A DNA stretch of 64,000 bases from the NCBI GenBank assembly GCA_019636695.1, contig JAHBXD010000007.1, positions 111,601-175,600 of the forward strand, in the 5' to 3' direction. The DNA comes from Phycisphaeraceae bacterium (GTDB taxonomy: Bacteria > Planctomycetota > Phycisphaerae > Phycisphaerales > UBA1924). The translations under genes and the position numbers were made by a program. Below, one piece after another: positions 1 to 8,329 of this stretch (the stretch's first letter is position 1; the number at the start of each line of letters is the position of its first letter). Below the pieces are notes generated by a model that worked only from the letters and a program-made list of their open reading frames with translations, did not search any database and was not told the DNA's origin.

Positions 1-47
1 ATCGTCATTTCCCGGGTGCGCTGGTAGGTCACGCTGGCAGAGGGCAT
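1..47 (-). CDS. Start of an unidentified leftward gene (cut by the window edge)
   Basis: Read leftward, an ATG at 47-45 follows a good Shine-Dalgarno-like AGGAG about seven bases upstream (55-59). The frame stays open to the window edge and gives about 15 residues beginning MPSASVTYQRTREMT. That is too short to identify a family. The ribosome-binding site is the main support. Confidence 0.4.
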   Translation of the reverse strand, partial: MPSASVTYQRTREMT

Positions 48-339
48 CAGGCGGCTCCTGGCGTTGTCGCCGACATCACCCGCCGCACGGCGGGTCACGG
101 GGCATGGTAGTCCCGAGCAAACATCGGGCCGAACGAGGGGCGACTCTTCCGAAATTGCTTCCGAGGGCTGTCCGTCGGATACCGTTTTTTCGGCGGCAGG
201 GCTGCCGATATGGCAGGGATTCCCAGATCAATCCACGCGCGGGATCTGCGCACCGGCCCCGGGGTTTCCCCGCGGCATTGCACCGAACCCGCCCGATCCC
301 TACCATCGCTCCGCCCCCTGCAACCTTCCGATCAGCCCC
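48..339. other. Intergenic region between divergent genes
   Basis: No convincing gene is seen here. A GC-rich inverted repeat at 78-95 (acccgccg/cggcgggt) has no T-run, so it is not called a terminator. The rightmost part carries the promoter of the next gene. A longer upstream reading of that gene, from 64, would cover this stretch, but its composition and the promoter position argue against it. Confidence 0.5.
278..306 (+). promoter_or_regulatory. Sigma70-like promoter of the metallophosphoesterase gene
   Basis: A -35 box TTGCAC (278-283), a 17-base spacer and a -10 box TACCAT (301-306) are seen. The predicted start site near 313 leaves a leader of about 27 bases before the ATG at 340. This is the best-formed promoter near a protein gene in the window. 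Confidence 0.6.
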
Positions 340-1134
340 ATGGAGCTTGCGACCTTGGTCACGGCAGTCATCAGCGACATTCACGGCAACTCCGAAGCGC
401 TTAAGCGCGTTCTGGATGACATCGACCGCCGTTCCGTCGATCGCATCATCTGCCTCGGCGACATCATCGGCTACGGACCAGATCCGCTCGAATGCGTCGA
501 TCTTGTCCGCGCACGCTGCGCGTGGAGCCTGATGGGCAATCACGACTTCGGTGTGCTGTACGAACCGACCAATTTCAATCAGCTCGCCGAATCCGCCGCC
601 TATTGGACTCGCGAAGCCTTTGACGCCGAGCCTGATGATGCCCTCCGCGCTGCACGGTATGAGTTTCTGGGAAGGCTCCGAGTCAGAATCGTCGAAACGC
701 TCCCGGGAATGGCCTTCCCGGTGCTCGCCGTTCACGGCTCGCCGCGAAGGCCCATCAACGAGTATGTCTTTCCTGATGATGCCACGAGCGCAGCCGAAAA
801 GCTCGAATCGATCTTCGAACGAATTGACCGCCTCTGTCTCTGCGGCCATACGCACGTGCCCGGCGTCTTCACGGACGAGCCGGACTTCTATCCGCCGGGA
901 GAACTCGGCGAAAGCCACGTCTATCGCTTTATAGAGGGCGAAAAGGCCATCATCAACGTCGGTTCCGTCGGACAACCGCGAGATCTCGATCCGCGTGCGG
1001 CATACGCCGTCATCCATCCCGATCGTGTTGAGTTCGTTCGGGTCGAATACAACGTCGAGGTCACCGCGCAGCGCATCAAAAACGTTCCTCAACTGCACGA
1101 CTGGCTCGGTGAACGCCTCTACCTCGGCCGCTAG
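340..1134 (+). CDS. Calcineurin-like metallophosphoesterase
   Basis: This 264-residue protein carries the full set of metallophosphoesterase motifs in order: DIHGN near the N-terminus, GDIIGYGPDP, GNHD and GHTHVPG. These ligands bind two divalent metals in the family, which hydrolyses phosphomono- or diesters. The layout fits the YfcE/YmdB-like single-domain cytosolic group; the substrate cannot be read from sequence. An upstream in-frame start at 64 exists, but the ATG at 340 is chosen because the fold begins right after it and a promoter sits at 278-306. yidC follows 111 bases downstream on the same strand. Confidence 0.85.
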   Translation: MELATLVTAVISDIHGNSEALKRVLDDIDRRSVDRIICLGDIIGYGPDPLECVDLVRARCAWSLMGNHDFGVLYEPTNFNQLAESAAYWTREAFDAEPDDALRAARYEFLGRLRVRIVETLPGMAFPVLAVHGSPRRPINEYVFPDDATSAAEKLESIFERIDRLCLCGHTHVPGVFTDEPDFYPPGELGESHVYRFIEGEKAIINVGSVGQPRDLDPRAAYAVIHPDRVEFVRVEYNVEVTAQRIKNVPQLHDWLGERLYLGR

Positions 1135-1245
1135 GCCGGCGGGGCTGCTCGCCCCTGGGTGTTGTGCGGCGGCCTCGGCGAGGCCTTGCCGCTCTTGAAT
1201 CTCCTGATCGCTCGCGTGCCCTCCGGGGCCTATTGATCCAGACCC

Positions 1246-3537
1246 ATGGCACGAAAGAAGAACCCCCTCCTCCGCGTCCTGATTCCCGTGCTTGTGCTGC
1301 TGGTCGGCATCGGCTTTGCCGTTGCCGTGATGATCAACAGCTCTCGACCATCGGTCACTCCTCCACCTCCCGACACTTCGACACCATCAGCCTCGGATCC
1401 GGCACCGCCTCAGCCGATACCCGATCCGCAGCCCGATTCGCGTGCGCAAGCCGAGACGCCGATTCCACCCGCCGTTGCCACGGATCAGACGGAGAGTCAA
1501 CCTCCTTTACCGCCGGCTGCCACTCCCACCGCATCGGCCGAACCCGGTTTGCTTTCAGGGCTGCACGCGGCGGAAATCGGTACATGGGCGATTGATGCCC
1601 CGTTTACACCCTTGGGAAGCCTATCCCCGGATCAGGGGGATCAGTTGCTGATCGAGTTCAGCCGCTACGGGGCAGGTGTCGCGGCGCTTGACCTCGGTTC
1701 CTATTTCCAGACGTACCGACGGATCGATCCGATCCGGCTTCAGCAGGAGTACGACCACGGTGTAGACGGCGTGACGCCGTTCTCCGCCGATGCAGTCATC
1801 ATCAACGAAGTTACGGTTCGATTGCAGGGGATTGTGGGTGCAGACGGGCTTGAACGCAGGATCTGGCAGCAGGTTGGGCCGGGGCGCTTCCGCGCCGAGA
1901 TCCGAAACGCTTCGGATGTCCCTGTTCTGGAGATCACCCGGACTTTTGAGTTGGCGCCGGGGGGGCTTGAGTTCTTTCTGCGTCAGCGCATCCGCAATCT
2001 GACTGATCGTCCGTTGAAGATTCAATATCGCGAATTCGGCGCGGTTGACCTTCCCGACGATTCCGGCGTGCAGATGGGCGATCGACGCCGTGTCCGTTTC
2101 GGGTACTTGTTGAATCCCACCATCGATCCCTCGCAGAGTGCGGTCGTCGCGGATGGTGATCTTCGCACCCGTAACTCAGTGCTCGGCAAGAAGCGGGCCG
2201 ACAGCCGTTACGAGACCACTGCCTTGGTCTGGCCTTCTACCCGGGCCAAGAACCGCTCCTACACATTGGCATGGGTCGCCTTGACAAGCCGTTACTTCGG
2301 GGTCACGGTGCACTCTGCGCTGAACAATGGCGCTGCGCTCGGGGCCGACCGCACGGTCGAGCGATACATCCTCAACCGCTCGAATACGTCGGTTGAGCCG
2401 CCGATCCTCGCGCTGCGGTTGACCACCGCGTCGTTTGATCTTCAGGCGGGGCAGGCTCAAGACCTCGATGTGGCCGTCTATGCCGGACCACTCAAGCGCT
2501 CGATCATCGGCAAGCAGCCCCTGGCACAGGATCTTGCCCTTGATCGGCTCGTCGTGCTCAATCTCGGCGGCCCGTGCGGCTGGTGCACATTCAGTTGGCT
2601 TACCGAACCGTTGCTGGCGTTGCTCAGGGTGCTTCACGACGGACTGTTCCGTGACTGGGCACTGGCGATTTTCGGCCTTGTCTTCATCGTTCGGCTGATC
2701 CTGCACCCTGTGACCAAGTGGTCGCAGATCAAGCTTCAGCAGTTCGGCAAGCGCATGCAGGCGCTGGCTCCTAAGCAGAAAAAACTCCAGGAGAAATACG
2801 GTTCCGATCGCAAGCGACTTCAGCTCGAAATGCAGAAACTCTGGCGAGAAGAGGGCGTCAGTCCTGCCGGCTTTCTGGGCTGCCTGCCCATGTTCCTGCA
2901 GATGCCTGTCTGGATCGCCGTCTACGCCATGATCTACTACGCCTTCGAACTGCGGCATCAGTCGGCATTCTTCGGACTGTTCCAGTCGGTCAGCGGCGGC
3001 CAATGGGGCTTTCTGGCTGACCTTGCGCAGCCCGATGCGCTCATTTCCTTCGGAGGCGGCTTCAACTTCCTCTTCTTCGGAAGGGTTGAGTCGTTCAATC
3101 TCCTTCCGTTGCTCTTCGGGTTTGTGCTCTTCGCACATCAGAAATACATCACGCCCTCCAACGTGGCCATGACACCGGAGCAGAAGACCCAGCAGGCTAT
3201 CGTCAAATGGATGAGCGTCATTCTCTTCCCGCTGTTCATGTACAACGCTCCCGCAGGGCTTACGCTCTACTTCATCGCCAACTCGACCATCGCCATCTTC
3301 GAGAGCCGTCTCATCAAACGGCATATCGAGAAGCACGATCTGCTGAATGTGGAGAAACTTAAAGCTCGTCAGGCCTCACGCGGGCCCGGCTTCTTCCAGC
3401 GCATGCGCCAGATGGCCGAATTGCAAGCGCAGCTCAAGCAACAGCAGGCCACGGGGAAGGGACCGGGAGGCCGCAAAGGTGCTGGCACCGTAAGGCGCAA
3501 CGAGCCTCCGCCCGACCGCTTCAAGAAACGCGGGTGA
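1246..3537 (+). CDS. yidC: Membrane protein insertase YidC
   Basis: YidC inserts and folds inner-membrane proteins, alone or with SecYEG. This 763-residue protein has the Gram-negative layout: an N-terminal membrane anchor (about residues 8-30), a Pro/Thr-rich linker, a large periplasmic beta domain (about 110-420) and the conserved C-terminal Oxa1 core with five spans. The core's conserved arginine is visible in IVRLILHP at the start of the first core helix, and the cytoplasmic hairpin after it is rich in Lys, Gln and Glu. The basic C-terminal tail ends in PPDRFKKRG, as is common where the tail contacts ribosomes. No clear Shine-Dalgarno precedes the ATG. mnmE follows, as in many bacterial origin-proximal clusters. 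Confidence 0.95.
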   Translation: MARKKNPLLRVLIPVLVLLVGIGFAVAVMINSSRPSVTPPPPDTSTPSASDPAPPQPIPDPQPDSRAQAETPIPPAVATDQTESQPPLPPAATPTASAEPGLLSGLHAAEIGTWAIDAPFTPLGSLSPDQGDQLLIEFSRYGAGVAALDLGSYFQTYRRIDPIRLQQEYDHGVDGVTPFSADAVIINEVTVRLQGIVGADGLERRIWQQVGPGRFRAEIRNASDVPVLEITRTFELAPGGLEFFLRQRIRNLTDRPLKIQYREFGAVDLPDDSGVQMGDRRRVRFGYLLNPTIDPSQSAVVADGDLRTRNSVLGKKRADSRYETTALVWPSTRAKNRSYTLAWVALTSRYFGVTVHSALNNGAALGADRTVERYILNRSNTSVEPPILALRLTTASFDLQAGQAQDLDVAVYAGPLKRSIIGKQPLAQDLALDRLVVLNLGGPCGWCTFSWLTEPLLALLRVLHDGLFRDWALAIFGLVFIVRLILHPVTKWSQIKLQQFGKRMQALAPKQKKLQEKYGSDRKRLQLEMQKLWREEGVSPAGFLGCLPMFLQMPVWIAVYAMIYYAFELRHQSAFFGLFQSVSGGQWGFLADLAQPDALISFGGGFNFLFFGRVESFNLLPLLFGFVLFAHQKYITPSNVAMTPEQKTQQAIVKWMSVILFPLFMYNAPAGLTLYFIANSTIAIFESRLIKRHIEKHDLLNVEKLKARQASRGPGFFQRMRQMAELQAQLKQQQATGKGPGGRKGAGTVRRNEPPPDRFKKRG

Positions 3538-3670
3538 TCGTTTCCAACTGGGTACCCCGCATCGATCCGGCATTATCCTTCGGCAACGCAGTGATCTCCT
3601 TCATCAGATCGTCACGCACACGGGGAATGATCCTGGTGTTTCACCTTGGCGACGTGGCCAACAATCGCAG

Positions 3671-5017
3671 GTGCTGGGAAATGACACGATCTTCGCGACG
3701 GCCACTCCTACCGGGAACTCTCGGCGCATGCTTCTGCGCATCAGTGGCCCGAAGGTGCAAGACATCGCCTCAACGCGCTTTCGCGACCTGCCCGATGACC
3801 GCGGGGCATGGCCAGCCGTAATGGCGTTCGAGACAGGAGCCGAACTTCCGGTTCTCGTTATCCGCGCTTATGCCCCTGCGACATACACAGGTGAAGACAC
3901 CCTTGAGATTCTTCTTTCCGGAAACATGCACCTCGGGAACAGGGTGATGCAGGCCATCGCGATTGATCCGAGCATCCGCCCGGCTCGCCCGGGAGAATTT
4001 ACCGCTCGCGCGTATCTGAACGGGCGGCTTTCAATCATCGAGGCCGAGGGTGTCGCGGCGACCATCGCCGCGGTGACCCAGCGCGACCTTGTGCGTGCCT
4101 ACCAGCTTCGGGCCGGTGTCCTCGCCGCAGAGTATGACGCCCTTCACGACAGGCTTGCCGACCTTCTTGCGCTGGTGGAAGCGGGTGTTGATTTCTCAGA
4201 TCAGGAAGATGTCCGCCCCATTTCGCCGCACGATCTCCTTGCCGCTGTGCGGTCCGTCGCAAAGACTGTCGAGCAGGCGCTGAGCAGGCGAGTATCCGGC
4301 CGATTCGATCGAACCGTGCCATTCGTGGTCTTGGCCGGTCCACCGAACGCCGGCAAGAGCACCTTGTTTAATGCCCTCCTCGGACATCGCCGAGTGGTCA
4401 CATCACCGGTTCGCGGCACGACGCGCGATGCGATCATCGAACCCGTCACATGGCTCACACGAACTGGGGGCGACCACATCGATATCCGGTTGGCTGATCT
4501 TCCCGGCCTTGATGTGCAGGCCGGCTCGCCCGCCCACATCGCGGCACAGCATGCCGCCTTACGCACTCTCGAATCAGCGGACCTCATCCTCTGGTGTTCT
4601 GCGTCAGGCCGCGATTTGCCCCCGGCTGAAATCGGGAACAGGCACTTGGTATACGTGCGCACCAAGTGCGACCGTCCCTCCGCCGTGCCGATGCAATCGA
4701 GGGAGGTCGCAGTGTGTGCAATCGATGGTCGCGGGCTTGATGAGCTGCGTGCCGCCGTATCTGCTGCAATCGCCGAAGGCGAGGATATCGGTGCTGATGA
4801 TGCCTTCCTGCTCCCGCGGCATGCCCACGCACTGCGGGCGGCACACAGTGCCCTCGAGCAAGCCATCGCTGCGTTCGATGCATCCATAGACGCCGATCCG
4901 GCGATGATCGCCGAATCGCTGCGAACGGCGATTCGGCACCTGGGTGAGCTCACCGGGCGAACGCACACCGATGACATCCTCGGTCGCATCTTCTCACGAT
5001 TTTGCATCGGGAAGTAG
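3671..5017 (+). CDS. mnmE: tRNA uridine-5-carboxymethylaminomethyl modification GTPase MnmE
   Basis: MnmE works with MnmG to modify the wobble uridine of certain tRNAs. The 448-residue length is typical. The N-terminal folate-binding domain starts with DTIFATATPTG; a helical region with an inserted G domain follows; the C-terminus is the diagnostic FCIGK. In the G domain, G1 is GPPNAGKS (residues 223-230) and the switch is RGTTRD. Two motifs depart from consensus: G3 reads DLPG (276-279) where DTAG is usual, and G4 reads TKCD (331-334) where NKxD is usual. The K-loop asparagine in PNAGKS is kept. mnmG is not in the window. The start is placed where the family's N-terminus normally begins. Confidence 0.93.
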   Translation: MLGNDTIFATATPTGNSRRMLLRISGPKVQDIASTRFRDLPDDRGAWPAVMAFETGAELPVLVIRAYAPATYTGEDTLEILLSGNMHLGNRVMQAIAIDPSIRPARPGEFTARAYLNGRLSIIEAEGVAATIAAVTQRDLVRAYQLRAGVLAAEYDALHDRLADLLALVEAGVDFSDQEDVRPISPHDLLAAVRSVAKTVEQALSRRVSGRFDRTVPFVVLAGPPNAGKSTLFNALLGHRRVVTSPVRGTTRDAIIEPVTWLTRTGGDHIDIRLADLPGLDVQAGSPAHIAAQHAALRTLESADLILWCSASGRDLPPAEIGNRHLVYVRTKCDRPSAVPMQSREVAVCAIDGRGLDELRAAVSAAIAEGEDIGADDAFLLPRHAHALRAAHSALEQAIAAFDASIDADPAMIAESLRTAIRHLGELTGRTHTDDILGRIFSRFCIGK

Positions 5018-5040
5018 TCGCGGCGCGAATTGCCGAACCC

Positions 5041-5075
5041 AAAAACAACACCGACCGGCAACGCGCCGGTCGGTG
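5041..5075 (-). terminator. Intrinsic terminator of the PEP-CTERM gene
   Basis: A perfect 11-bp stem (5049-5059 with 5065-5075, loop of five) is followed, reading leftward, by TTGTTTTT. It lies just past the stop of the leftward gene at 5099. The stem might also slow transcripts arriving rightward from mnmE, but there is no T-run on that side. Confidence 0.8.
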
Positions 5076-5098
5076 AGGTGGGTCAGGTGTAATCACAT

Positions 5099-5647
5099 TC
5101 AGGCGCGACGGCGACGAACCGCCACGAGACCGGCAACGCCCATCAAGGCGGCGGAGGCCGGACCGGGGATGTTCAGGCCGACAGCGATCTTGTACCGGAA
5201 GTCCTGCGACACCGGAGCGCCGGTGAAGTCATTCAGGCCGTCCAGGTCGAAGTCGGGGTACTGGCTCATCACCAGGTAATACGTTCCGGCAGGAACGATC
5301 GCCTCCAACGCGGGGAACAACGCCACGCCGGAGTCATCATCCTGCGCGATGATCGTGACGCCGTCACCGGCGAGAAGAGTCATCACTGCATCGCCGACGA
5401 GACTGTTCGGCACGCCGAACGCGGCAGCCACGATCTGCGTCGTGTGCGTCACCGAGAAGCTGAACCAGTCGACATCGCCGACTGTCAGGCGACCGTCCAC
5501 AGCGAATGAATCGCCGGGCTGGGTGTATGTCCCCAGGAAGTTCGCCGCAGCGGCGGTGTCGTTGTTCTCTGACTCGAAGAAAAGGTTTGCGTTTGCCGCA
5601 CTCGCAAGTGCACCGGCGGCAATCGCAGCCACGAGAGTGAATTTCAT
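5099..5647 (-). CDS. Exported protein with PEP-CTERM-type sorting signal
   Basis: This 182-residue protein has an N-terminal signal peptide (MKFTLVAAIAAGALASAANA) and a beta-rich middle containing ENNDTAAAA and GDVDWFSFSV. That pattern is typical of pre-peptidase C-terminal-like (DVUA0089-type) domains. The C-terminus matches PEP-CTERM architecture: a short motif (here PGP instead of PEP), a hydrophobic stretch ALMGVAGLVAV and a terminal RRRRA. Such tails are thought to be processed by an exosortase/archaeosortase-type enzyme; none is in the window. The start at 5647 is preceded by a strong AGGGAGG. Probably surface or extracellular; function unknown. Confidence 0.85.
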   Translation of the reverse strand: MKFTLVAAIAAGALASAANANLFFESENNDTAAAANFLGTYTQPGDSFAVDGRLTVGDVDWFSFSVTHTTQIVAAAFGVPNSLVGDAVMTLLAGDGVTIIAQDDDSGVALFPALEAIVPAGTYYLVMSQYPDFDLDGLNDFTGAPVSQDFRYKIAVGLNIPGPASAALMGVAGLVAVRRRRA

Positions 5648-5959
5648 CTCTTCAGACCTCCCTACTCCGGGACCGCGTCCCTCGTGCATTGCGGCCACAC
5701 AACCACAGCACACGAGCCCCGCGGCCCGCTCCAGCCTTCAAAGTGCCACCTGGCCTCAGAAAGACCACCCATTCAAAAAGAAAACACGGAGAACCGTGAA
5801 AACACCTAGGCGCACTCTGTGGACTGGGGTTTTTACTGGTCCGAAAAACACATCAGGGCGAGACCAATGGCCCCGAAGAAGGGGTCTGAACGGATATCCT
5901 CTGGGTTGCCAGCAACTACCCATGATGCCAAATCTCGTCCTTGCAAATGAGTTCCCCGT
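5648..5959. other. Divergent intergenic region upstream of the PEP-CTERM gene and recG
   Basis: No gene is seen in these 312 bases. The stretch near 5771-5800 is unusually A-rich on the plus strand for this genome. It should hold the promoters of both flanking genes, but no well-formed -35/-10 pair stands out. Leftward, a small hairpin followed by a T-rich run is described separately. Confidence 0.5.
5771..5798 (-). terminator. Possible attenuator hairpin in the leader of the PEP-CTERM gene
   Basis: Reading leftward, CACGG-TTCT-CCGTG (5798-5785) is followed by TTTTCTTTTT. This looks like a weak intrinsic terminator lying upstream, not downstream, of the leftward gene at 5647. The stem is only five base pairs, so termination is uncertain. 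If active it would act inside the 5' leader. Confidence 0.3.
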
Positions 5960-8053
5960 GTGATCGCGCCTGACGCCTGTGATCTTCTGACGCCGCTCGC
6001 CGAGATCCGGGGAATTCCCGGAACGGTGGCTCGTGAACTGGAAGTGATGGGCATCACTCGTGTCGGGCAGTTGCTTGTCCATCTCCCTCATAGGCACGAG
6101 AGGATCGAATCCCGGACACGTCTCGGCGACATCGTGGCGGATCAGATCGTCTCAGTGCAAGGAGAGATCACGGCCACACGAATCGCCGGGAAATTCCCTA
6201 GGCAGCGATTGGAGGGAGTGCTCTGGGATGAGACGGGCCGTCTCGATCTCGTCTGGTTCAATGGTGCTTATCTGCGGTCGAAGATCATGCCGGGGGTACG
6301 GCTGCGTGTTCAAGGGAAAACCCGGGCGCGAGGGCCGGGCTTCCAGATTGCCAATCCGCGTTTTGAAGTCCTCGACCCGGACCATGCCACAATCGAAACC
6401 GATGAGGGGGCGGTGTTGCGACCGGTCTATCCGGCGACTGAACGACTCGATTCCCGCCGCATCGAGCGTGCGATTCGGCTGATTCTCGACAGAGCGGCAT
6501 CACTGGTTGAAGATCATCTTCCGGATGTGTATCGAGCTTCGCGAGATGTCCCTCGACTCGATCGGGCCTATCGGATGATGCATCACCCGGCGGACGAGAC
6601 CGAGGTGGCGGATGCGCGGCGGCGGTTGGCATTTGATGAACTGCTCATGCTGCAACTGGGGGTGCATCTCAAACGGGCGGAACTCCGCGAGCGATTGCGG
6701 GCGCCGGCCTTGCCGCTGACCGACACCATCGACAAGGCGATCCGCGATCGTCTGCCTTTCAAGTTGACGGCCGCACAGGATGCCGTCGTTGCGGACATCG
6801 CGAGAGACCTGTCACGGACCGTGCCGACGAACCGTTTGATTCAGGGCGACGTCGGTTCGGGGAAGACGGCGGTTGCGGCCTACGCCATCTTGATGGCGGT
6901 CGCGGCGGGGCATCAGGCTGCGCTGATGGCTCCGACGGAACTGCTGGCGGAGCAGCATTATGCCTCATTGTCCGGCATGTTGACCGGTTCGCGCGTGCGG
7001 ATTGACCTGCTGACAGGAACGACCCCCCGGGCCGATCGCGAAGCGATGCTTGATCGGCTTGCCGCGGGCGAAGTGGATGTGCTCATCGGGACGCATGCGC
7101 TCTTGACCGAATCGGTTCGATTTGCATCGCTGGCGGTTGCCGTGATCGACGAACAGCACCGATTCGGTGTGCACCAACGCGCCCGGCTTCGCGCAAAGGT
7201 CGATGAGCCTGGCGTTACGCCGCATGTGCTGGTGATGACCGCTACACCGATCCCTCGGACCCTGGCGATCGCTCTTTTCGGGGATCTTGATGTCTCGACC
7301 ATCGCCGGGCTTCCGCCGGGGCGAAAGGGGGTCACCACTCGATTGGTCGGGCCGGAGAAACGAAGCGAGGTCTACGCCTATCTTCGCGGCAGGATCGAGC
7401 AGGGCGAGCAGGCGTATGTCGTCGCGCCAAGCATTGAGGGCGAAGCTTCCGCCGGAGTCCGGCGGCTGGCATCGGAACTTGAAACCGGGATTCTCGCCGG
7501 CATTCGCATCGCGGTTCTGCATGGCCAGCTCCGTCGGCCGACGCGAGAGCGGATCATGGAGCGATTTCGTCAGAAGCTCATCGACGTGCTCGTCTCGACG
7601 ACGGTCATCGAAGTCGGTGTTGACGTTCCCAATGCGAGCGTGATCGTCATCGAAAACGCTGAGCGTTTCGGTCTTGCACAGTTGCACCAGCTTCGCGGCC
7701 GGGTCGGTCGCGGCTCAAAGAAAGGACTGTGCGTGATCATCAGTGCCACCGAGACGGAGGAGGCTCGCGAACGGCTGCAGACGCTTGTCGCAACCGGCGA
7801 TGGCTTTGAACTTGCCGACAAGGACTTTGAACTGCGAGGTCCGGGAGAGCTTTTCGGAGCCAGCCAGTCAGGGCTTCCAGATTTCAAGGTCGCGGATCTG
7901 ATGCGTGATCGTGAATTGCTGGCCATGGCGCGACGTGATGCCGCCGCGTGGATCGCCCGCTCGCCCCGCCTGGAGGGTTCAGATGAGCAATTGCTTCGGC
8001 ACCGACTCTTGAAACTCTACCGTGAGGGGTTGGGTCTGGGCGATGTCGGGTAG
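5960..8053 (+). CDS. recG: ATP-dependent DNA helicase RecG
   Basis: RecG remodels stalled replication forks and branched DNA. The 697-residue protein has the usual order: an N-terminal wedge/OB-fold domain (about 20-230), helicase domain 1 with Walker [13 protein letters not shown] and the DEQHRFGV box, and helicase domain 2 with [13 protein letters not shown] and QLRGRVGRG. The C-terminus contains [21 protein letters not shown], typical of RecG. The start is GTG at 5960; it begins close to the family N-terminus and no Shine-Dalgarno is evident. It ends 18 bases before a convergent lipoprotein gene. Confidence 0.96.
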   Translation: MIAPDACDLLTPLAEIRGIPGTVARELEVMGITRVGQLLVHLPHRHERIESRTRLGDIVADQIVSVQGEITATRIAGKFPRQRLEGVLWDETGRLDLVWFNGAYLRSKIMPGVRLRVQGKTRARGPGFQIANPRFEVLDPDHATIETDEGAVLRPVYPATERLDSRRIERAIRLILDRAASLVEDHLPDVYRASRDVPRLDRAYRMMHHPADETEVADARRRLAFDELLMLQLGVHLKRAELRERLRAPALPLTDTIDKAIRDRLPFKLTAAQDAVVADIARDLSRTVPTNRLIQGDVGSGKTAVAAYAILMAVAAGHQAALMAPTELLAEQHYASLSGMLTGSRVRIDLLTGTTPRADREAMLDRLAAGEVDVLIGTHALLTESVRFASLAVAVIDEQHRFGVHQRARLRAKVDEPGVTPHVLVMTATPIPRTLAIALFGDLDVSTIAGLPPGRKGVTTRLVGPEKRSEVYAYLRGRIEQGEQAYVVAPSIEGEASAGVRRLASELETGILAGIRIAVLHGQLRRPTRERIMERFRQKLIDVLVSTTVIEVGVDVPNASVIVIENAERFGLAQLHQLRGRVGRGSKKGLCVIISATETEEARERLQTLVATGDGFELADKDFELRGPGELFGASQSGLPDFKVADLMRDRELLAMARRDAAAWIARSPRLEGSDEQLLRHRLLKLYREGLGLGDVG

Positions 8054-8071
8054 ACCCATGAGGGGTCGAGG

Positions 8072-8329
8072 CTACTTGTCCTGCTCCATCAGTCGCCTGC
8101 GAAGCTGGCGATTCTCGTAATCTTGCTCCCACAGACCGCCGAGCTTCGGCGGGTTGACATAGCTGCGTTCGGCCGAGCGGGGCTTGAGTGTGGCATTGCG
8201 AGGCAACGGGCTGAGGCCCAGCGTGCCGGTGGTCGTCCGCTCTTTGCGAGACGTTTCGACGCAGCCTGTCGCGACGACCAGGGTCGACAGCAACGCGGAG
8301 ATGGTTCGAATACGTCGGATCAAGGTCAT
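8072..8329 (-). CDS. Small putative lipoprotein
   Basis: This 85-residue protein starts with a charged and hydrophobic signal ending in a lipobox-like VVATGC, with Cys at about residue 23. The rest is hydrophilic and rich in Arg, with a C-terminal LWEQDYENRQLRRRLMEQDK. Its start overlaps the stop of the upstream pseudouridine synthase gene by four bases (ATGA), so the two are probably translated together. No family is recognised. Confidence 0.65.
   Translation of the reverse strand: MTLIRRIRTISALLSTLVVATGCVETSRKERTTTGTLGLSPLPRNATLKPRSAERSYVNPPKLGGLWEQDYENRQLRRRLMEQDK

Noticed and set aside
78..95. Inverted repeat as a terminator
   Set aside because: No T-run follows on either strand, and the loop is very small.
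76..1098. Long leftward open frame of 340 codons
   Set aside because: It lies opposite the metallophosphoesterase gene and has no start signal or recognisable motif; an antisense frame kept open by high GC.
2176..3336. Leftward 386-codon frame
   Set aside because: Antisense to the YidC core; composition rich in His, Glu and Arg without a fold pattern.
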